Assembly: GCF_030504645.1 (NCBI RefSeq)
Contig: NZ_JAUKWQ010000001.1
Span: 496,001-560,000, forward strand
Direction: 5' to 3'
DNA length: 64,000 bases
From: Rhizobium oryzicola
GTDB taxonomy: Bacteria; Pseudomonadota; Alphaproteobacteria; Rhizobiales; Rhizobiaceae
The notes beneath the pieces were generated by a model. It made no database searches. It had not been told where the DNA came from and worked only from the letters and a program-made list of their open reading frames with translations. Position numbers and translations under genes: made by a program. Each line of letters begins with the position of its first letter. Positions within the stretch are counted from its first letter, which is position 1. Of this stretch, positions 21,001 through 30,337 are shown one piece after another.

Positions 21001-24000
21001 TAGGCTTTTCTGAGGACACGGTCGAACAGGCTGGCATTGAGACGCTGCAGTCGCTCGGCTGGTTGTATCTGCATGGCAGCGTGATAGCGCCAGACGGCTC
21101 ATCACCCCAGCGCCCGTCTTACTCCGACCCGGTTCTGGTGAAGCGGCTGGAAGCATGGGTGGAGCAGATCAATCCCGACATACCCGAAGAGGCCCGAGCC
21201 GAGGCGATCCGTCAGGTTCTGGTGAGCCAGACGAACGACACCGTCGAGGAGAACCGGCGCATCCATTCGCTGATCACCGAGGGTGTAACAGTCGAGTACC
21301 GATCCAAAGACCGGATCGTCGGCGAAAAGGTTTGGCTCGTCGACTTCGAAAACCCGGATGCCAATGATTGGCTGGTCGTCAATCAGTTCACACTAATCGA
21401 GGGACGCAAGAACCGCCGTCCAGACCTTGTCCTATTCGTCAATGGCTTGCCATTGGCAGTTCTGGAGCTGAAGAATCCCGGCGACGAAAACGCAACGCTC
21501 AAGGCGGCGTTCAATCAGATCGAGACCTACAAGCGCGACATCCCCTCGCTGTTTCGCACCAATGCACTTCTGGTAACCTCCGACGGCATCAAGGCGCGCA
21601 TTGGGTCGCTGACTGCGCAGGAAGAGCGCTACATGCCCTGGCGCACGGTGAACGGCAACGACTATGCTCCTCCTGGCACCCCCGAACTCGACACGCTTCT
21701 AGAGGGCGTCTTCGAGAAAAGTCGGTTTTTGAAGCTTATTCGGGATTTCACCGTATTTGGGGACAGGGGGGACGGGCCGTTCAAGATCATCGCGGGATAC
21801 CACCAGTTCCACGGTGCGCAGAAGGCAATCCGCGAAGCGATTGATGCATCGCGCCCGGATGGCGACCGAAAGATCGGCGTGATTTGGCACACGCAAGGCT
21901 CCGGCAAGAGCTTCCTCATGGCATTCTTTGCGGGTCTCGCCGTACGCTCAGTTGAGCTTCAGAATCCCACTGTCCTTATCCTGACCGATCGCAACGATCT
22001 GGATGATCAGCTATTTGGCACGTTCAGCCTCTGCCGTGATCTTATCCGCCAGACACCGGAGCAGGCCGAGAATCGCGATGACCTGAAGCGGCTTTTAGAG
22101 CGTTCGGCAGGCGGCGTGATTTTCACCACGGTTCAAAAATTCTTGCCCTTGGGGTCGCAGGAAAGCTTTCCACTTCTGACGGACCGCCGAAACGTCATTG
22201 TCATCGCCGATGAGGCCCACCGCACACAATATGGTCTGGATGCACGGCTCGATACCAAGACTGGTGTCCGGCGATACGGCTATGCCCACTACATTCGCCA
22301 AGCGCTGCCCAATGCGTCGTTTATTGGGTTCACGGGCACGCCCGTTGAGGGCGTAGATCGCAATACGCCTGCTATTTTTGGCGACTATATCGACATCTAC
22401 GACATATCTCGTGCGGTCGAAGACGGTGCGACCGTCCCAATCTATTATGAAAGCCGATTGGCACGCATCGAACTGGACGAGGATGAGAAGCCCAAGATTG
22501 ACGCTGAAGTCGAGGCTTTGGTGGAAGACGACACGCTGACTGAAGCCGAGAAATTTAAAGCGAAGTGGGCGACCGTCGAGGCCCTTGTCGGCGCGGAGAA
22601 GCGGCTCTCCTTGGTGGCGGCTGACCTCGTGGCACATCTTGAGGCGCGTCTGGCGGCTTTGGACGGAAAGGCCATGGCTGTTTGCATGAGCCGCCGCATT
22701 TGCGTCGAGCTGTATGATGAAATCGTCAAGTTGAGGCCGGACTGGCATTCCGAGGACGACACTGCGGGGGCCGTCAAGATCGTCATGACGGGGGCGGCGT
22801 CCGATCCATTGAACTGGCAGCAGCATATCGGGAACAAGCGGCGCCGTGATTTGCTTGCAAAGCGCGCCCGAGATCCGAATGACCCTCTCAAGCTAGTGAT
22901 CGTCCGCGACATGTGGCTGACAGGCTTCGACGCTCCGTCCATGAACACAATGTATGTAGACAAACCGATGAGAGGGCACGGCCTCATGCAGGCGATTGCT
23001 CGCGTCAATCGTGTGTTCCGAGACAAGCCTGGCGGCTTGATCGTTGACTACATCGGAATTCTCCAAAACTTGAAAAACGCTCTCAAGGACTACAGTCCAA
23101 ACGACCAAGACAAAACGGGCATACCTGAAGAGGAAGCCGTTGCGGTCATGCTTGAGTCATTTCAGCGGGTGAAATCGGTCTTCCACGGGCACGACTATAG
23201 CAGCGGCTTGAATGGTAGTCCGCAAGAGCGCTTGAGGGCGCTTGCCTTGGCTATCGACTGGGTCCTGAAGTGGCAGGAGAGTGAAGCGGTTAAGGCGTCC
23301 AGTGACGACGCTCGCAAGCAAGCACACCGTGCGTACCAAGACCTAGTTCTCTCTCTTACAAAAGCCTACGCCTTGGCTTCTGCAAGCGACGAAGCCGCTG
23401 CTGTGCGGGATGAGGTTGGTTTCTTCCAGACCGTCCGCGCGGCAATCGCGAAATCTACCGCTAAGGGTTCTTTCACTGGAACCGATCGAGCGTTCGCCGT
23501 TCAGCAACTCATCGACCGTGCAGTTGCTTCGACGGAAATCATCGACGTGTTGCGTGCGGCAGGTATCGAGAGCCCCGATATTTCAATTCTGTCAGACGAC
23601 TTTCTGGCGGAACTTCAAGGGATGGAGCGCAAAAACTTTGCACTCGAAGCCTTGAAGAAGCTTCTGAACGGAGAAATCAAAAGTCGCCTGCAAACCAATG
23701 TTGTCGAGAGCCGAACATTCTCCAGGCGCTTGGAAGAAGCTGTTGCCCGATACCACTCTAATGCAATCTCTGCGGTGGAGATGCTCAACGAGCTTATCGC
23801 TCTCGCTAAAGATTTGCAGGCCGCAAGACGTCGCGGTGAGGAAAGTGGGCTTTCTGGCGAAGAAATCGCATTTTACGACGCCTTGGCGCAAAACGAGAGC
23901 GCCATTCAAGTCCTCGGGGACGACAAACTCCGACTGATCGCCCACGAGCTTCTGGAGCAACTTCGGCAGAATGCAACAGTTGATTGGCATAAACGGGAAA

Positions 24001-24131
24001 GCGCGCGGGCAAGGATGCGCGTTCTCGTGAAGCGCATCCTCAAAAAGTACGGATATCCCCCAGACCTTTCGGAGGATGCTGTGAAGCTCGTGCTAGAACA
24101 GGCCGAGGCGCTGTTGCGATCCGTCACCTAA
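20997..24131 (+). CDS. hsdR: Type I restriction endonuclease subunit HsdR
   Basis: A 1044-aa translocase-nuclease. The N-terminal PD-(D/E)XK domain shows RRPDLVLF (D~143) and AVLELKNPG (E~157, K~159). The SF2 motor follows: Walker [10 protein letters not shown] at ~299-306, Walker B DEAH at ~405-408, motif III GFTGTP, and motif VI near [16 protein letters not shown]. The C-terminal ~250 residues form the helical M/S-binding tail. The ATG at 20997 overlaps the preceding stop as ATGA, which decides it against a longer frame from 20961. It closes the hsd operon. All core motifs are intact, so the restriction system looks functional. Confidence 0.95.
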   Translation: MIGFSEDTVEQAGIETLQSLGWLYLHGSVIAPDGSSPQRPSYSDPVLVKRLEAWVEQINPDIPEEARAEAIRQVLVSQTNDTVEENRRIHSLITEGVTVEYRSKDRIVGEKVWLVDFENPDANDWLVVNQFTLIEGRKNRRPDLVLFVNGLPLAVLELKNPGDENATLKAAFNQIETYKRDIPSLFRTNALLVTSDGIKARIGSLTAQEERYMPWRTVNGNDYAPPGTPELDTLLEGVFEKSRFLKLIRDFTVFGDRGDGPFKIIAGYHQFHGAQKAIREAIDASRPDGDRKIGVIWHTQGSGKSFLMAFFAGLAVRSVELQNPTVLILTDRNDLDDQLFGTFSLCRDLIRQTPEQAENRDDLKRLLERSAGGVIFTTVQKFLPLGSQESFPLLTDRRNVIVIADEAHRTQYGLDARLDTKTGVRRYGYAHYIRQALPNASFIGFTGTPVEGVDRNTPAIFGDYIDIYDISRAVEDGATVPIYYESRLARIELDEDEKPKIDAEVEALVEDDTLTEAEKFKAKWATVEALVGAEKRLSLVAADLVAHLEARLAALDGKAMAVCMSRRICVELYDEIVKLRPDWHSEDDTAGAVKIVMTGAASDPLNWQQHIGNKRRRDLLAKRARDPNDPLKLVIVRDMWLTGFDAPSMNTMYVDKPMRGHGLMQAIARVNRVFRDKPGGLIVDYIGILQNLKNALKDYSPNDQDKTGIPEEEAVAVMLESFQRVKSVFHGHDYSSGLNGSPQERLRALALAIDWVLKWQESEAVKASSDDARKQAHRAYQDLVLSLTKAYALASASDEAAAVRDEVGFFQTVRAAIAKSTAKGSFTGTDRAFAVQQLIDRAVASTEIIDVLRAAGIESPDISILSDDFLAELQGMERKNFALEALKKLLNGEIKSRLQTNVVESRTFSRRLEEAVARYHSNAISAVEMLNELIALAKDLQAARRRGEESGLSGEEIAFYDALAQNESAIQVLGDDKLRLIAHELLEQLRQNATVDWHKRESARARMRVLVKRILKKYGYPPDLSEDAVKLVLEQAEALLRSVT

Positions 24132-24135
24132 GCAT

Positions 24136-24378
24136 TTAACCACGCGATACAACTTCTTCGCTTGCTTGGGTCAGTAGTGCTTTTCGGGCTTCTTGCTCGG
24201 GGGGCGTGCCCTTCAGCCACTGCCAAGGCGAACGCGGCTTGTGCGACTTGGCTAGCTCCGGATACTTCTTCGGATCGCGGACGGCATCACGCAGGCGTTC
24301 GCGTGCTTCTTTCGGGTCAATCTTCAACTCGGCGCAGAGCGCCTTGAGGGTGATGATTTCGGGTGCCTTGTCGGTCAT
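24136..24378 (-). CDS. Small unknown protein convergent with hsdR
   Basis: An 80-aa soluble, charged protein; I do not recognise a named family. The N-terminal part (ITLKALCAELKIDPKEARER LR region, residues ~9-28) looks like a helix-turn-helix-like module, followed by a Lys/Pro-rich middle and SPWQWLKG. AAAGGAGACGATC upstream of the ATG is a strong ribosome binding site, which supports expression. Very similar short proteins are common in rhizobial islands as 'hypothetical'. Its stop lies 4 bp beyond that of hsdR on the opposite strand. Confidence 0.7.
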   Translation of the reverse strand: MTDKAPEIITLKALCAELKIDPKEARERLRDAVRDPKKYPELAKSHKPRSPWQWLKGTPPEQEARKALLTQASEEVVSRG

Positions 24379-24460
24379 GATCGTCTCCTTTGGTTCAAGA
24401 CGATCTTTTCATTAAAACAAGGTCAGAGAGGCTGTCAGGGAAAATCCCGCGTCCTTCTGA

Positions 24461-24703
24461 TCATTCGAGGTCGGACAGCAGCCTGTCGAGCAGCGCCGTC
24501 GGGTTGCTGCCCATGGCCTTCACCAGCGCTGCAAACTCCAGCACGTCTATCCGCCGTTCCGCGCCTTCGACCTTGGCAACATAGGACTGTGGTTTGCCCA
24601 GCCGGTCGGCAACCTGCTGCTGGGTCAATTCAGCCGTGCGTCGTGTCTCTACAAGGAGCTCGACGAGACGGTGATACTCGGGTGTGTGGGTGGATTTGGT
24701 CAC
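24461..24703 (-). CDS. XRE-family helix-turn-helix regulator
   Basis: An 80-aa Cro/CI-type DNA-binding protein. The helix-turn-helix reads LTQQQVADRLGKPQSYVAKV followed by EGAERRIDVLEFAALVKAMG, the full XRE domain with little else. It starts at GTG 24703, with GGAG upstream. Its size and place near a restriction operon recall controller (C) proteins, and a perfect palindrome lies just upstream of it at 24,756-24,776. Whether it controls itself, the divergent 92-aa gene or the hsd operon is unknown. Confidence 0.88.
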   Translation of the reverse strand: MTKSTHTPEYHRLVELLVETRRTAELTQQQVADRLGKPQSYVAKVEGAERRIDVLEFAALVKAMGSNPTALLDRLLSDLE

Positions 24704-24755
24704 GCGCTCCGACGTCCAAGGAATTCCGGAGCGACTGCAATAATCCCGATTTAGA

Positions 24756-24776
24756 ATTATCCCATTTGGGGATAAT
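24756..24776. promoter_or_regulatory. Palindromic candidate operator between xre and the divergent 92-aa gene
   Basis: ATTATCCC and GGGATAAT form a perfect 8-bp inverted repeat with a 5-bp spacer, 53 bp upstream of the XRE gene start and 30 bp upstream of the divergent start. GATAAT in the right arm could serve as a -10 element on the plus strand. A half-site TAATCCC lies at 24,741. Likely XRE autoregulation; not tested. Confidence 0.5.
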
Positions 24777-24805
24777 GTGCTGCATATTCTCGATGGAGTG
24801 CAGCA

Positions 24806-25084
24806 ATGGAACTTCTGACTTCAAGCTATGCGCCCTTTATCGGCGTCGCCGCTTTTGCCGCTGGCGCATTCCTTTCCGTTGAATGGCAAGGCCGCATTCG
24901 CCCTTTGCTCATCCCGCGTGCCGAGATCGAGCAGCTGGCGGATGAACTGATCGACAAACACGGGGAGCGCGCTGAAGAATTCGCGGCGATCGAAGAGGAT
25001 CGCGCTTGGCGCTATTCTCAGAACTTCGATCAAGGCAAATGGCGGCGGGTGCGCAAGGAGCTTGAACGCCGCAGCCGTCTTTAA
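24806..25084 (+). CDS. Small membrane-anchored hypothetical protein
   Basis: A 92-aa protein with one N-terminal membrane segment at residues ~9-27 (PFIGVAAFAAGAFLSVEW) and a charged, helical cytoplasmic part (IEQLADELIDKHGERAEEFA, ending in KELERRSRL). GGAG sits upstream of the ATG. Similar single-pass small proteins of unknown role occur in rhizobial genomes. It diverges from the XRE gene across the palindrome, so it may share that regulator. Confidence 0.7.
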   Translation: MELLTSSYAPFIGVAAFAAGAFLSVEWQGRIRPLLIPRAEIEQLADELIDKHGERAEEFAAIEEDRAWRYSQNFDQGKWRRVRKELERRSRL

Positions 25085-25404
25085 CTGACCGGAAGACCGT
25101 GCGGACTATGCGCACGCGGCCGCGTTGCATCAGCGCCGGAAGCATCGCCGCGTCGCTCACTGACGAGCCAGCACGCGCTGTCGGCACATGGCTCGGTGTT
25201 GTGACATGCCTCCGCCGATAAACGGTCCTCAGAGGTCAAACTCAACGATTCCCGTGACAGCATTTCACCCGATTGGCACCCAGGAGACGTGCTGGTCCTC
25301 GCTCATTGAGCCGTCATCGTTGTATTCGTTGGCAAAGTCGCTTGGTCCGGCGGACCGACAGGTTGATGATTAGTCCCAGTGTCGGTCTTCGGCTTCATCA
25401 CCGT
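25085..25404. other. 320-bp gap without a supported gene
   Basis: Neither strand offers a convincing coding frame here; short frames present have atypical composition and no ribosome binding site. No clear terminator, repeat or RNA fold was recognised. It separates two oppositely oriented genes whose 3' ends face each other. Confidence 0.6.
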
Positions 25405-26532
25405 TCATGCATCTGCATTCGGCATCTCGATTTTCACGTCCACGCCAAACGTTAGTCCCGTTACGCGGCAAGCCTCGCGAATGATGCGCATTTTCTCACG
25501 GTTTGCGATATTGAGGCCGACCAGCCATCCCGGCGCTATTTCCGCAGCCCGTGCAAGGTCAGGACGTGCCGGATAAATCTCTTCTGGTGAGCGGGCTATA
25601 TGGTTTCGGCTGCGTCCCTTCGCCGACTCCGCAATGGCCTCCATCTCGGTTGGAAAACGGCGTGCTATCGCCTGCAGGATATCGACCAATGCGGCAGCGG
25701 CATGCGGTGACGCTTGTTGTTTTCCGAAAAGCTCAAACGTAAGGGCCCTTGCTGATTGCAGCTCGCTTACCTGCGAGGCTGAAGGCTCCGGAACCTTGGC
25801 GCTTGGAGGATCGGATTTCGCCGCCGCGACTTTTGCTGGCTTCGAAGACAGTGGCCCTTTTAGCTGTTCTGTCTGTTTCAGTGACCGAAGAAAGCCGATG
25901 ACTTCCTCCGCCGAAGGCCGAAAGCCGCAATTCGTTTCCGTCTGGCTTGCCAGAAGTTCAACAAGCAGGTCTTCCGGTTGCTCGACGAGTTCTGCCCATG
26001 CTTTAGGTAGGTTACGTGCCGCTTCTCGGGTTGAGGCAATGTCACGGTAGTCGCGCATGGCATCGTCAAATGCAGCACCGCTTTTTACGCGCGGCTGTTC
26101 AAGATAGCGCCGCAACACCTGTGGCGACTCCGAAGGCGGTCGGTCCGTCAGTTGCAGCCGATAAAGGCGGCGCTCGTCATAAGTCCCTTGGCCGCTGGGT
26201 AGGTAGAAGCTCCAGTCCCGTCCGTCAGTCAGAAGGCAGAGCGGAATCCCTTCATGGAAGGCGTATTCGAAAAGCTGGCGGTCGCCCTCTAGTGCGCGGC
26301 CTACGCCCTTCACTTCAATGAAGATGCTCGGCCTCTTGCCGATACCGCTGAGGGCAAAATCTACCCGCCTGCCCCCGCTCGCATATTCCGGCATCACCTG
26401 TTCCGGGTCGCTGTCGTCCCAGCCCAAAGCGCGCAAGATGGGCATGACAACACTGAAAGAAATGGCGGCCTCGTTCGGATAGGAACCGGTCTGTAGACGG
26501 TGTTGAATTCTCTCGATCAGCGTTTCGATCAC
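25405..26532 (-). CDS. PD-(D/E)XK nuclease-domain protein (HsdR N-terminal-like)
   Basis: A 375-aa protein with an N-terminal domain like the nuclease part of type I HsdR: RRVDFALSG (D~58) then PSIFIEVKGVG (E~73, K~75), followed by FEYAFHEGIPLCLLTDGRDW. There is no helicase. A Pro/Ala/Ser-rich linker around residues 245-280 leads to a C-terminal helical region of unknown role. GTG 26532 is favoured because AGGGGGA precedes it and the nuclease fold starts there; in-frame ATGs at 26586 and 26628 are possible. Proteins of this type are often annotated 'type I restriction enzyme HsdR N-terminal domain-containing'. Its target is unknown and it stands apart from the hsd operon. Confidence 0.8.
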   Translation of the reverse strand: MIETLIERIQHRLQTGSYPNEAAISFSVVMPILRALGWDDSDPEQVMPEYASGGRRVDFALSGIGKRPSIFIEVKGVGRALEGDRQLFEYAFHEGIPLCLLTDGRDWSFYLPSGQGTYDERRLYRLQLTDRPPSESPQVLRRYLEQPRVKSGAAFDDAMRDYRDIASTREAARNLPKAWAELVEQPEDLLVELLASQTETNCGFRPSAEEVIGFLRSLKQTEQLKGPLSSKPAKVAAAKSDPPSAKVPEPSASQVSELQSARALTFELFGKQQASPHAAAALVDILQAIARRFPTEMEAIAESAKGRSRNHIARSPEEIYPARPDLARAAEIAPGWLVGLNIANREKMRIIREACRVTGLTFGVDVKIEMPNADA

Positions 26533-26774
26533 GGTTCCCCCTGCACTCTGTCTTAGGCTCGAGCCTATCAACGGTTGAGGGCGCATGTCGAGGTGATAGC
26601 GTCCACTTGTCCATGACGCATACGGCATCGCAGGTATGGGGGAGGGCGTTTTTTTATTTGCGACCTGCCTTGGCGCGGATTGGGAGGGTTACATGCTGCC
26701 GAGATTTTGAGCGCATAGCTTCTGATCAAGAACTGGACAAAGCCGATACCATAACCTGGTACCGGCTTCGGTCT

Positions 26775-27071
26775 TTAGTTGGCATTAGTGCGCGGGATGA
26801 TGTCGAAAGGCATCTTGCCACTTTTCATGATGGGTTCGTACTTTTCGATGTGCGCCGTGATCGTCATCGCATGTTTGAAGGCAAGGTTGCTGCGTGAATA
26901 GGTCTGGAAGCCGTGGACAGCGGACCATACCCCGACGACCTCCAGCAGGGCCTCAACGATATCGGTGTTTTCCACGCGCGTTTTGACTTCGCCGTCGGCA
27001 TTCAAGGTTTGCCAAATTGCTGCTTGGATCGTGGTCTTCAGTTTCGTCTGAATTTTAGAGTTGCTGTTCAT
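26775..27071 (-). CDS. Unknown 98-aa protein
   Basis: A soluble protein beginning MNSNSKIQTKLKTTIQAAIW, with helical segments and no recognisable motif. An excellent AGAAGGAG ribosome binding site lies 5-6 bases before ATG 27071, which also decides against the longer frame from 27119. An 8-bp inverted repeat (TGCTGTTC at 27,062-27,069 and GAACAGCA at 27,111-27,118) flanks the start region. It lies downstream of the replication gene on the same strand, past a palindrome-rich gap. Function unknown. Confidence 0.75.
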   Translation of the reverse strand: MNSNSKIQTKLKTTIQAAIWQTLNADGEVKTRVENTDIVEALLEVVGVWSAVHGFQTYSRSNLAFKHAMTITAHIEKYEPIMKSGKMPFDIIPRTNAN

Positions 27072-27180
27072 GGTTGTCTCCTTCTGTGAACCTCGCAAGT
27101 TTAGGAACTTGAACAGCACGCGTCCCGGTACGGTTTGAAACGCCTCGCGCCAGAAAAAGAGGACTTGGCAGGTAATGCAG

Positions 27181-27193
27181 TTGTTCAGAACAA
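27181..27193. repeat. Near-perfect palindrome TTGTTCAGAACAA
   Basis: Six-base arms TTGTTC and GAACAA around a single A. The same half-sites recur in the larger inverted repeat at 27,266-27,309 and, as variants, around 27,062-27,118. Could be an operator or an iteron for the adjacent replication protein. Confidence 0.6.
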
Positions 27194-27265
27194 TCGTATG
27201 TAAACATTTTTGAGAGACTGCTTATGTTGTCGCGCCACCGATCGAACGGAAACAGGCAAGCAATT

Positions 27266-27309
27266 CACTTGTTCAAAATTCACGTACATGGGGGTGTTTT
27301 GAACAAGTG
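27266..27309. repeat. 13-bp perfect inverted repeat downstream of the replication gene
   Basis: Arms CACTTGTTCAAAA (27,266-27,278) and TTTTGAACAAGTG (27,297-27,309) enclose an 18-nt loop. No T-run follows on the strand of the primase gene, so it is a poor rho-independent terminator. It may be a replication-origin hairpin or protein site; the shared TTGTTC core with the neighbouring palindrome supports a binding role. Confidence 0.6.
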
Positions 27310-27362
27310 GTCGCGAAAGCGCCCGCCAAATGAGGCAGGCGCTGGTGATGTTGCCAGTGATG

Positions 27363-29141
27363 CTACGGCAGCGACCACATGGAGCGTCCGGACGTCCCGC
27401 GCTGCTTGACGATGTTCATGTCATTAGCGGCACGTCTCAGCGTTTCGGGCGTGATCGACCGGGTTGACGCCATCTGGTCGAGCTTGTTCTTCTCCACCGG
27501 CCCCTTGGATAAGGTTTCACGCAAGAAGTCCTTGGCGAAGTCGCGTTCTTCGCTAGGCCTGCCGATCGTGCCAGGTGGTTTAGCGAGAAGATCGTCCTCG
27601 CTGATGTCTGGCTCGGCGTCATGCCATATCACAACTGGCGGGCGCCCTTTCTCCTGGCTGCGCAATTCAAAGACAAGGGTAGGCCCCTTTTCCGAATAAT
27701 TCGCCTTCGCGTGTGCAATGGCGCGTTTTGTCGGGTCATGGGGATGTATGCCCAAGATGAGCCCAGATCGGACCCGCGCCGAGATAGCAATCGAACCGAT
27801 ACCCTGATGCATCGCATTGTCTGCCTTGGCCTTACGCAAATGCCGTACGATCAGGATGGAGACATCATATTCGCGGGCAATCAGGTCCAGCTCGACCATG
27901 AAGCGCATGGTGTCGTTGGCTTTGTTTCCGTCGGTGTCCGCGTCCATGTAAGCGATGATTGGATCAATCACCACTAGCGCGGGCCGATGGGCTTCGATCT
28001 CCTGCCGCAACATCATCATGCCATTGGCATCAAGGGAAAAGACCTTTTCCTGGTAGCGAACCTTCGAAACATCGGCCCCGTTTTCGACAAGTCGCGGTTT
28101 CAGGACCCGTGCCGGATCGTCTTCCGCAGACAGAAACAAGACGCCTCCCTCTTCAATTGTCGTAAGAAAAGGTGGCGGTTTGCCGGTTGTTACAGCCGCC
28201 GCCAGTGCAGCGGTGAAGGTCGACTTGCCTTGCCCCATGTTTCCGTCGAGGACGGTGGTCGCCCCCTTCACGATATAGGGATAGGCAAGAAACTGAACCT
28301 CTTGCTCCTGAACATCAGCCAGGCTGCCGAAAGCGTTTTCGAATCCAGCCTCGTAATTGCTAACGCTTCGGGCGATGTTAGCAACTTCGTCGTCATCCAG
28401 CGGTGGGCTGCATATCACGCGATTTACGGTGGCGAGAACCCGCTCAAGGGCCGAGCCGCGCAGGCCTTTAGACCTGAAGTACCCCGCGTAGCTCGTGAGC
28501 GTGTTGTTGCGGCCGCCCTTGGTAACGCTTCCAGGCATGTCGAAGCTCACCGTCCTTGACTGCTTTGGCTTCAAAACATCAAGGAAACTCGGTGGCAACG
28601 TAGCAATCTTCCCAGCATTTTCCGGCTTCATGCGGTATTGCTTGCCGGAGTGATGCCTGCTGGGCGGAACAACAATGTAGCCGCTTCCGCCGTCTTTGAT
28701 GTCGATGCCTTCGAGACGCAACTTTTTCTTGGGCAGTGGCCGATCGATCATGAAGTAGTGATGCGTGCCACGGCCAGTTTTCACTGTTGCGGTGTTCGGC
28801 AGCTTGAGCGTTTCGTATGTCTTTCTCCCCTTTGGGCCATCGACATCGAGCACGAGGATGTTTTCAGGCAAGACAACGCCGAGGTTTGCGTTGGGATGGG
28901 ATTTCAGGACGCGCGTGATCTTCTGTTTCGAGTCGGTTGCGCTTTTGTGTCCGTTCCGGAATTCAGCAGTGATGGGATGCTTGCCCGGTGATTGGCAACT
29001 TGCATTTCCGCATTCACAACGCCCGTTGGCGGCAATGCCATGTAGGGCGACGATTTTCGCACCCGCATCGATCCATGCACATGCTGCTTCTAATCTTGAC
29101 GAAGACAAAAGATCCCCGTCGATACGAACTAGGTTCGGCAT
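27363..29141 (-). CDS. Prim-pol primase/polymerase with RecA-like helicase ATPase
   Basis: A 592-aa two-domain replication protein of mobile elements. The N-terminal prim-pol (archaeo-eukaryotic primase-like) domain shows ILVLDVDGPKG (metal-binding D~99, D~101) and GRGTHHYF (H~127-128). A Cys-rich patch CECGNASCQSPGKH lies before it. After a helical primase C-terminal region comes the AAA_25/RepA-like ATPase, with Walker A DGNMGQGKSTF at ~299-309 and Walker B ALVVIDPIIAY near 385-395. The C-terminus looks like a winged helix (KNKLDQMASTRSITPETLRR). Such proteins start replication of P4-like satellites and islands. It follows alpA by 53 bp on the same strand. Confidence 0.9.
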   Translation of the reverse strand: MPNLVRIDGDLLSSSRLEAACAWIDAGAKIVALHGIAANGRCECGNASCQSPGKHPITAEFRNGHKSATDSKQKITRVLKSHPNANLGVVLPENILVLDVDGPKGRKTYETLKLPNTATVKTGRGTHHYFMIDRPLPKKKLRLEGIDIKDGGSGYIVVPPSRHHSGKQYRMKPENAGKIATLPPSFLDVLKPKQSRTVSFDMPGSVTKGGRNNTLTSYAGYFRSKGLRGSALERVLATVNRVICSPPLDDDEVANIARSVSNYEAGFENAFGSLADVQEQEVQFLAYPYIVKGATTVLDGNMGQGKSTFTAALAAAVTTGKPPPFLTTIEEGGVLFLSAEDDPARVLKPRLVENGADVSKVRYQEKVFSLDANGMMMLRQEIEAHRPALVVIDPIIAYMDADTDGNKANDTMRFMVELDLIAREYDVSILIVRHLRKAKADNAMHQGIGSIAISARVRSGLILGIHPHDPTKRAIAHAKANYSEKGPTLVFELRSQEKGRPPVVIWHDAEPDISEDDLLAKPPGTIGRPSEERDFAKDFLRETLSKGPVEKNKLDQMASTRSITPETLRRAANDMNIVKQRGTSGRSMWSLP

Positions 29142-29194
29142 CGGTGGTCTCCAAATTTTCTAGGGGAGAAATGAGGGGCGCTCAGGCCCCTCTG

Positions 29195-29419
29195 TCAGAA
29201 ATCGGCGTAAACGTGCCGCTTGCGTTCTTCCGCGCGGGCTTCGAACCACGCATCGATCTCGGCCTTGAGCCAAGCCACGCTGGTACCGGCCATACGGATG
29301 CGGCGAGGAAAGCGGCCCAACTGCTCCCAGCGCAGAAGGCTGCTGTTGCTGACGCGGATTCCCATCTTGCGAAGTTCCTCACGGCCAACGATGATCTGCT
29401 GAGTAATGGTATTCGACAT
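29195..29419 (-). CDS. AlpA-family excisionase/regulator
   Basis: A 74-aa winged-helix protein of the AlpA/MerR-like type. The signature RVSNSSLLRWEQLGRFPRRI followed by SVAWLKAEIDAWFEAR is characteristic. In P4-like and CP4-57-type elements AlpA raises integrase expression or acts as excisionase. ATG 29419 has GGAG eight bases upstream. It sits between the integrase side and the replication gene, all read leftward. Confidence 0.9.
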   Translation of the reverse strand: MSNTITQQIIVGREELRKMGIRVSNSSLLRWEQLGRFPRRIRMAGTSVAWLKAEIDAWFEARAEERKRHVYADF

Positions 29420-29521
29420 TGTGAATTCTCCATCAGGTTTGAGGTGATGAAGAAGCGCTTCTTCGTTCGGTTGTTCGCGACGAAGATTTTATCTCAAATT
29501 ATCGCGAGGAATTCCAATGCG

Positions 29522-30337
29522 TTACATGGATGAGGAAGGGGGAGGATTTTCCCCATCTCGTCCATTACGTTCATCTTCCAATTCTTGAGCGACCCTAAAA
29601 ATCGAACTGCGCCATTGATCAACATGCTTTCTGATCGCGCCATCGAACCCAACGGGGCGTATGCCGTCGGAACTCCATTTTAGCGGGCGGGCTAGCAAAT
29701 AGACGCACTTGCCGAAGTGGCTGTGATCCTCGGAGCCAGCATCTACGGCTCGCTTCGGTTCAAAATTGTTGTCAAGGAATTCGCACATCCAATCAACGTA
29801 GGTAACAAACCTGTCCTTCAAATCGCTGTCCCACGCTTTTCCTCGTCGCCCAGCATCCTTTATTTCTGCGATATGCTTTTCGAGATTGGCCTTGAACACG
29901 GTAACGCTCTCAATCAGCTGTTGCCTATCCTCTTCGGTCAACGGCGATCCGTCTTGGACATACTCCCGTGCGAATTCTTCATCCTGCAATGCCATGAGCA
30001 ACTTTCTCGTGGGGGTGAGCAGTTTGCTGTTCAACCGCTGCAGCCGGATCTTCGCACCCTCTTGAGGTGTGATCACGAATGCTCTTGCTGTTAAAATCAC
30101 CAAGGTGTCGGTGTGCTCGTGAAGCACGGTGTCAGGCCATGCGTTTTCGTCCAGTGATAATATGCGTCGAAGTTGCGCCAGATCGTGAGGACCATATGCG
30201 TGGCCATTATAGGGCCGACTTACGAAGTGGTTGATAAACCGGGCTTTCAGCTCACCGCAGCTATCAGCGAATGCTTTGGCGCGTTCCCATGTCCAAGGTT
30301 CATCTTCGCCATCAGCTTCTCCACCCGATCCGCCCAT
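29522..30337 (-). CDS. Unknown 271-aa protein between integrase and alpA
   Basis: A soluble protein with a helical, charged sequence (WTWERAKAFADSCGELKARF, later VFKANLEKHIAEIKDAGRRG and DRFVTYVDWMCEFLDN); no known motif is recognised. ATG 30337 was chosen because the coding-like part starts there, with GAGG upstream; the frame continues to 30508 in sequence that is really the integrase C-terminus in another frame. It overlaps the integrase 3' end by 91 bp, so the two are probably co-transcribed. Confidence 0.65.
   Translation of the reverse strand: MGGSGGEADGEDEPWTWERAKAFADSCGELKARFINHFVSRPYNGHAYGPHDLAQLRRILSLDENAWPDTVLHEHTDTLVILTARAFVITPQEGAKIRLQRLNSKLLTPTRKLLMALQDEEFAREYVQDGSPLTEEDRQQLIESVTVFKANLEKHIAEIKDAGRRGKAWDSDLKDRFVTYVDWMCEFLDNNFEPKRAVDAGSEDHSHFGKCVYLLARPLKWSSDGIRPVGFDGAIRKHVDQWRSSIFRVAQELEDERNGRDGENPPPSSSM

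Noticed and set aside
26607..26897. 96-codon plus-strand frame near the 98-aa gene
   Set aside because: Overlaps the well-initiated minus-strand gene, lacks a ribosome binding site and has shadow-like composition.
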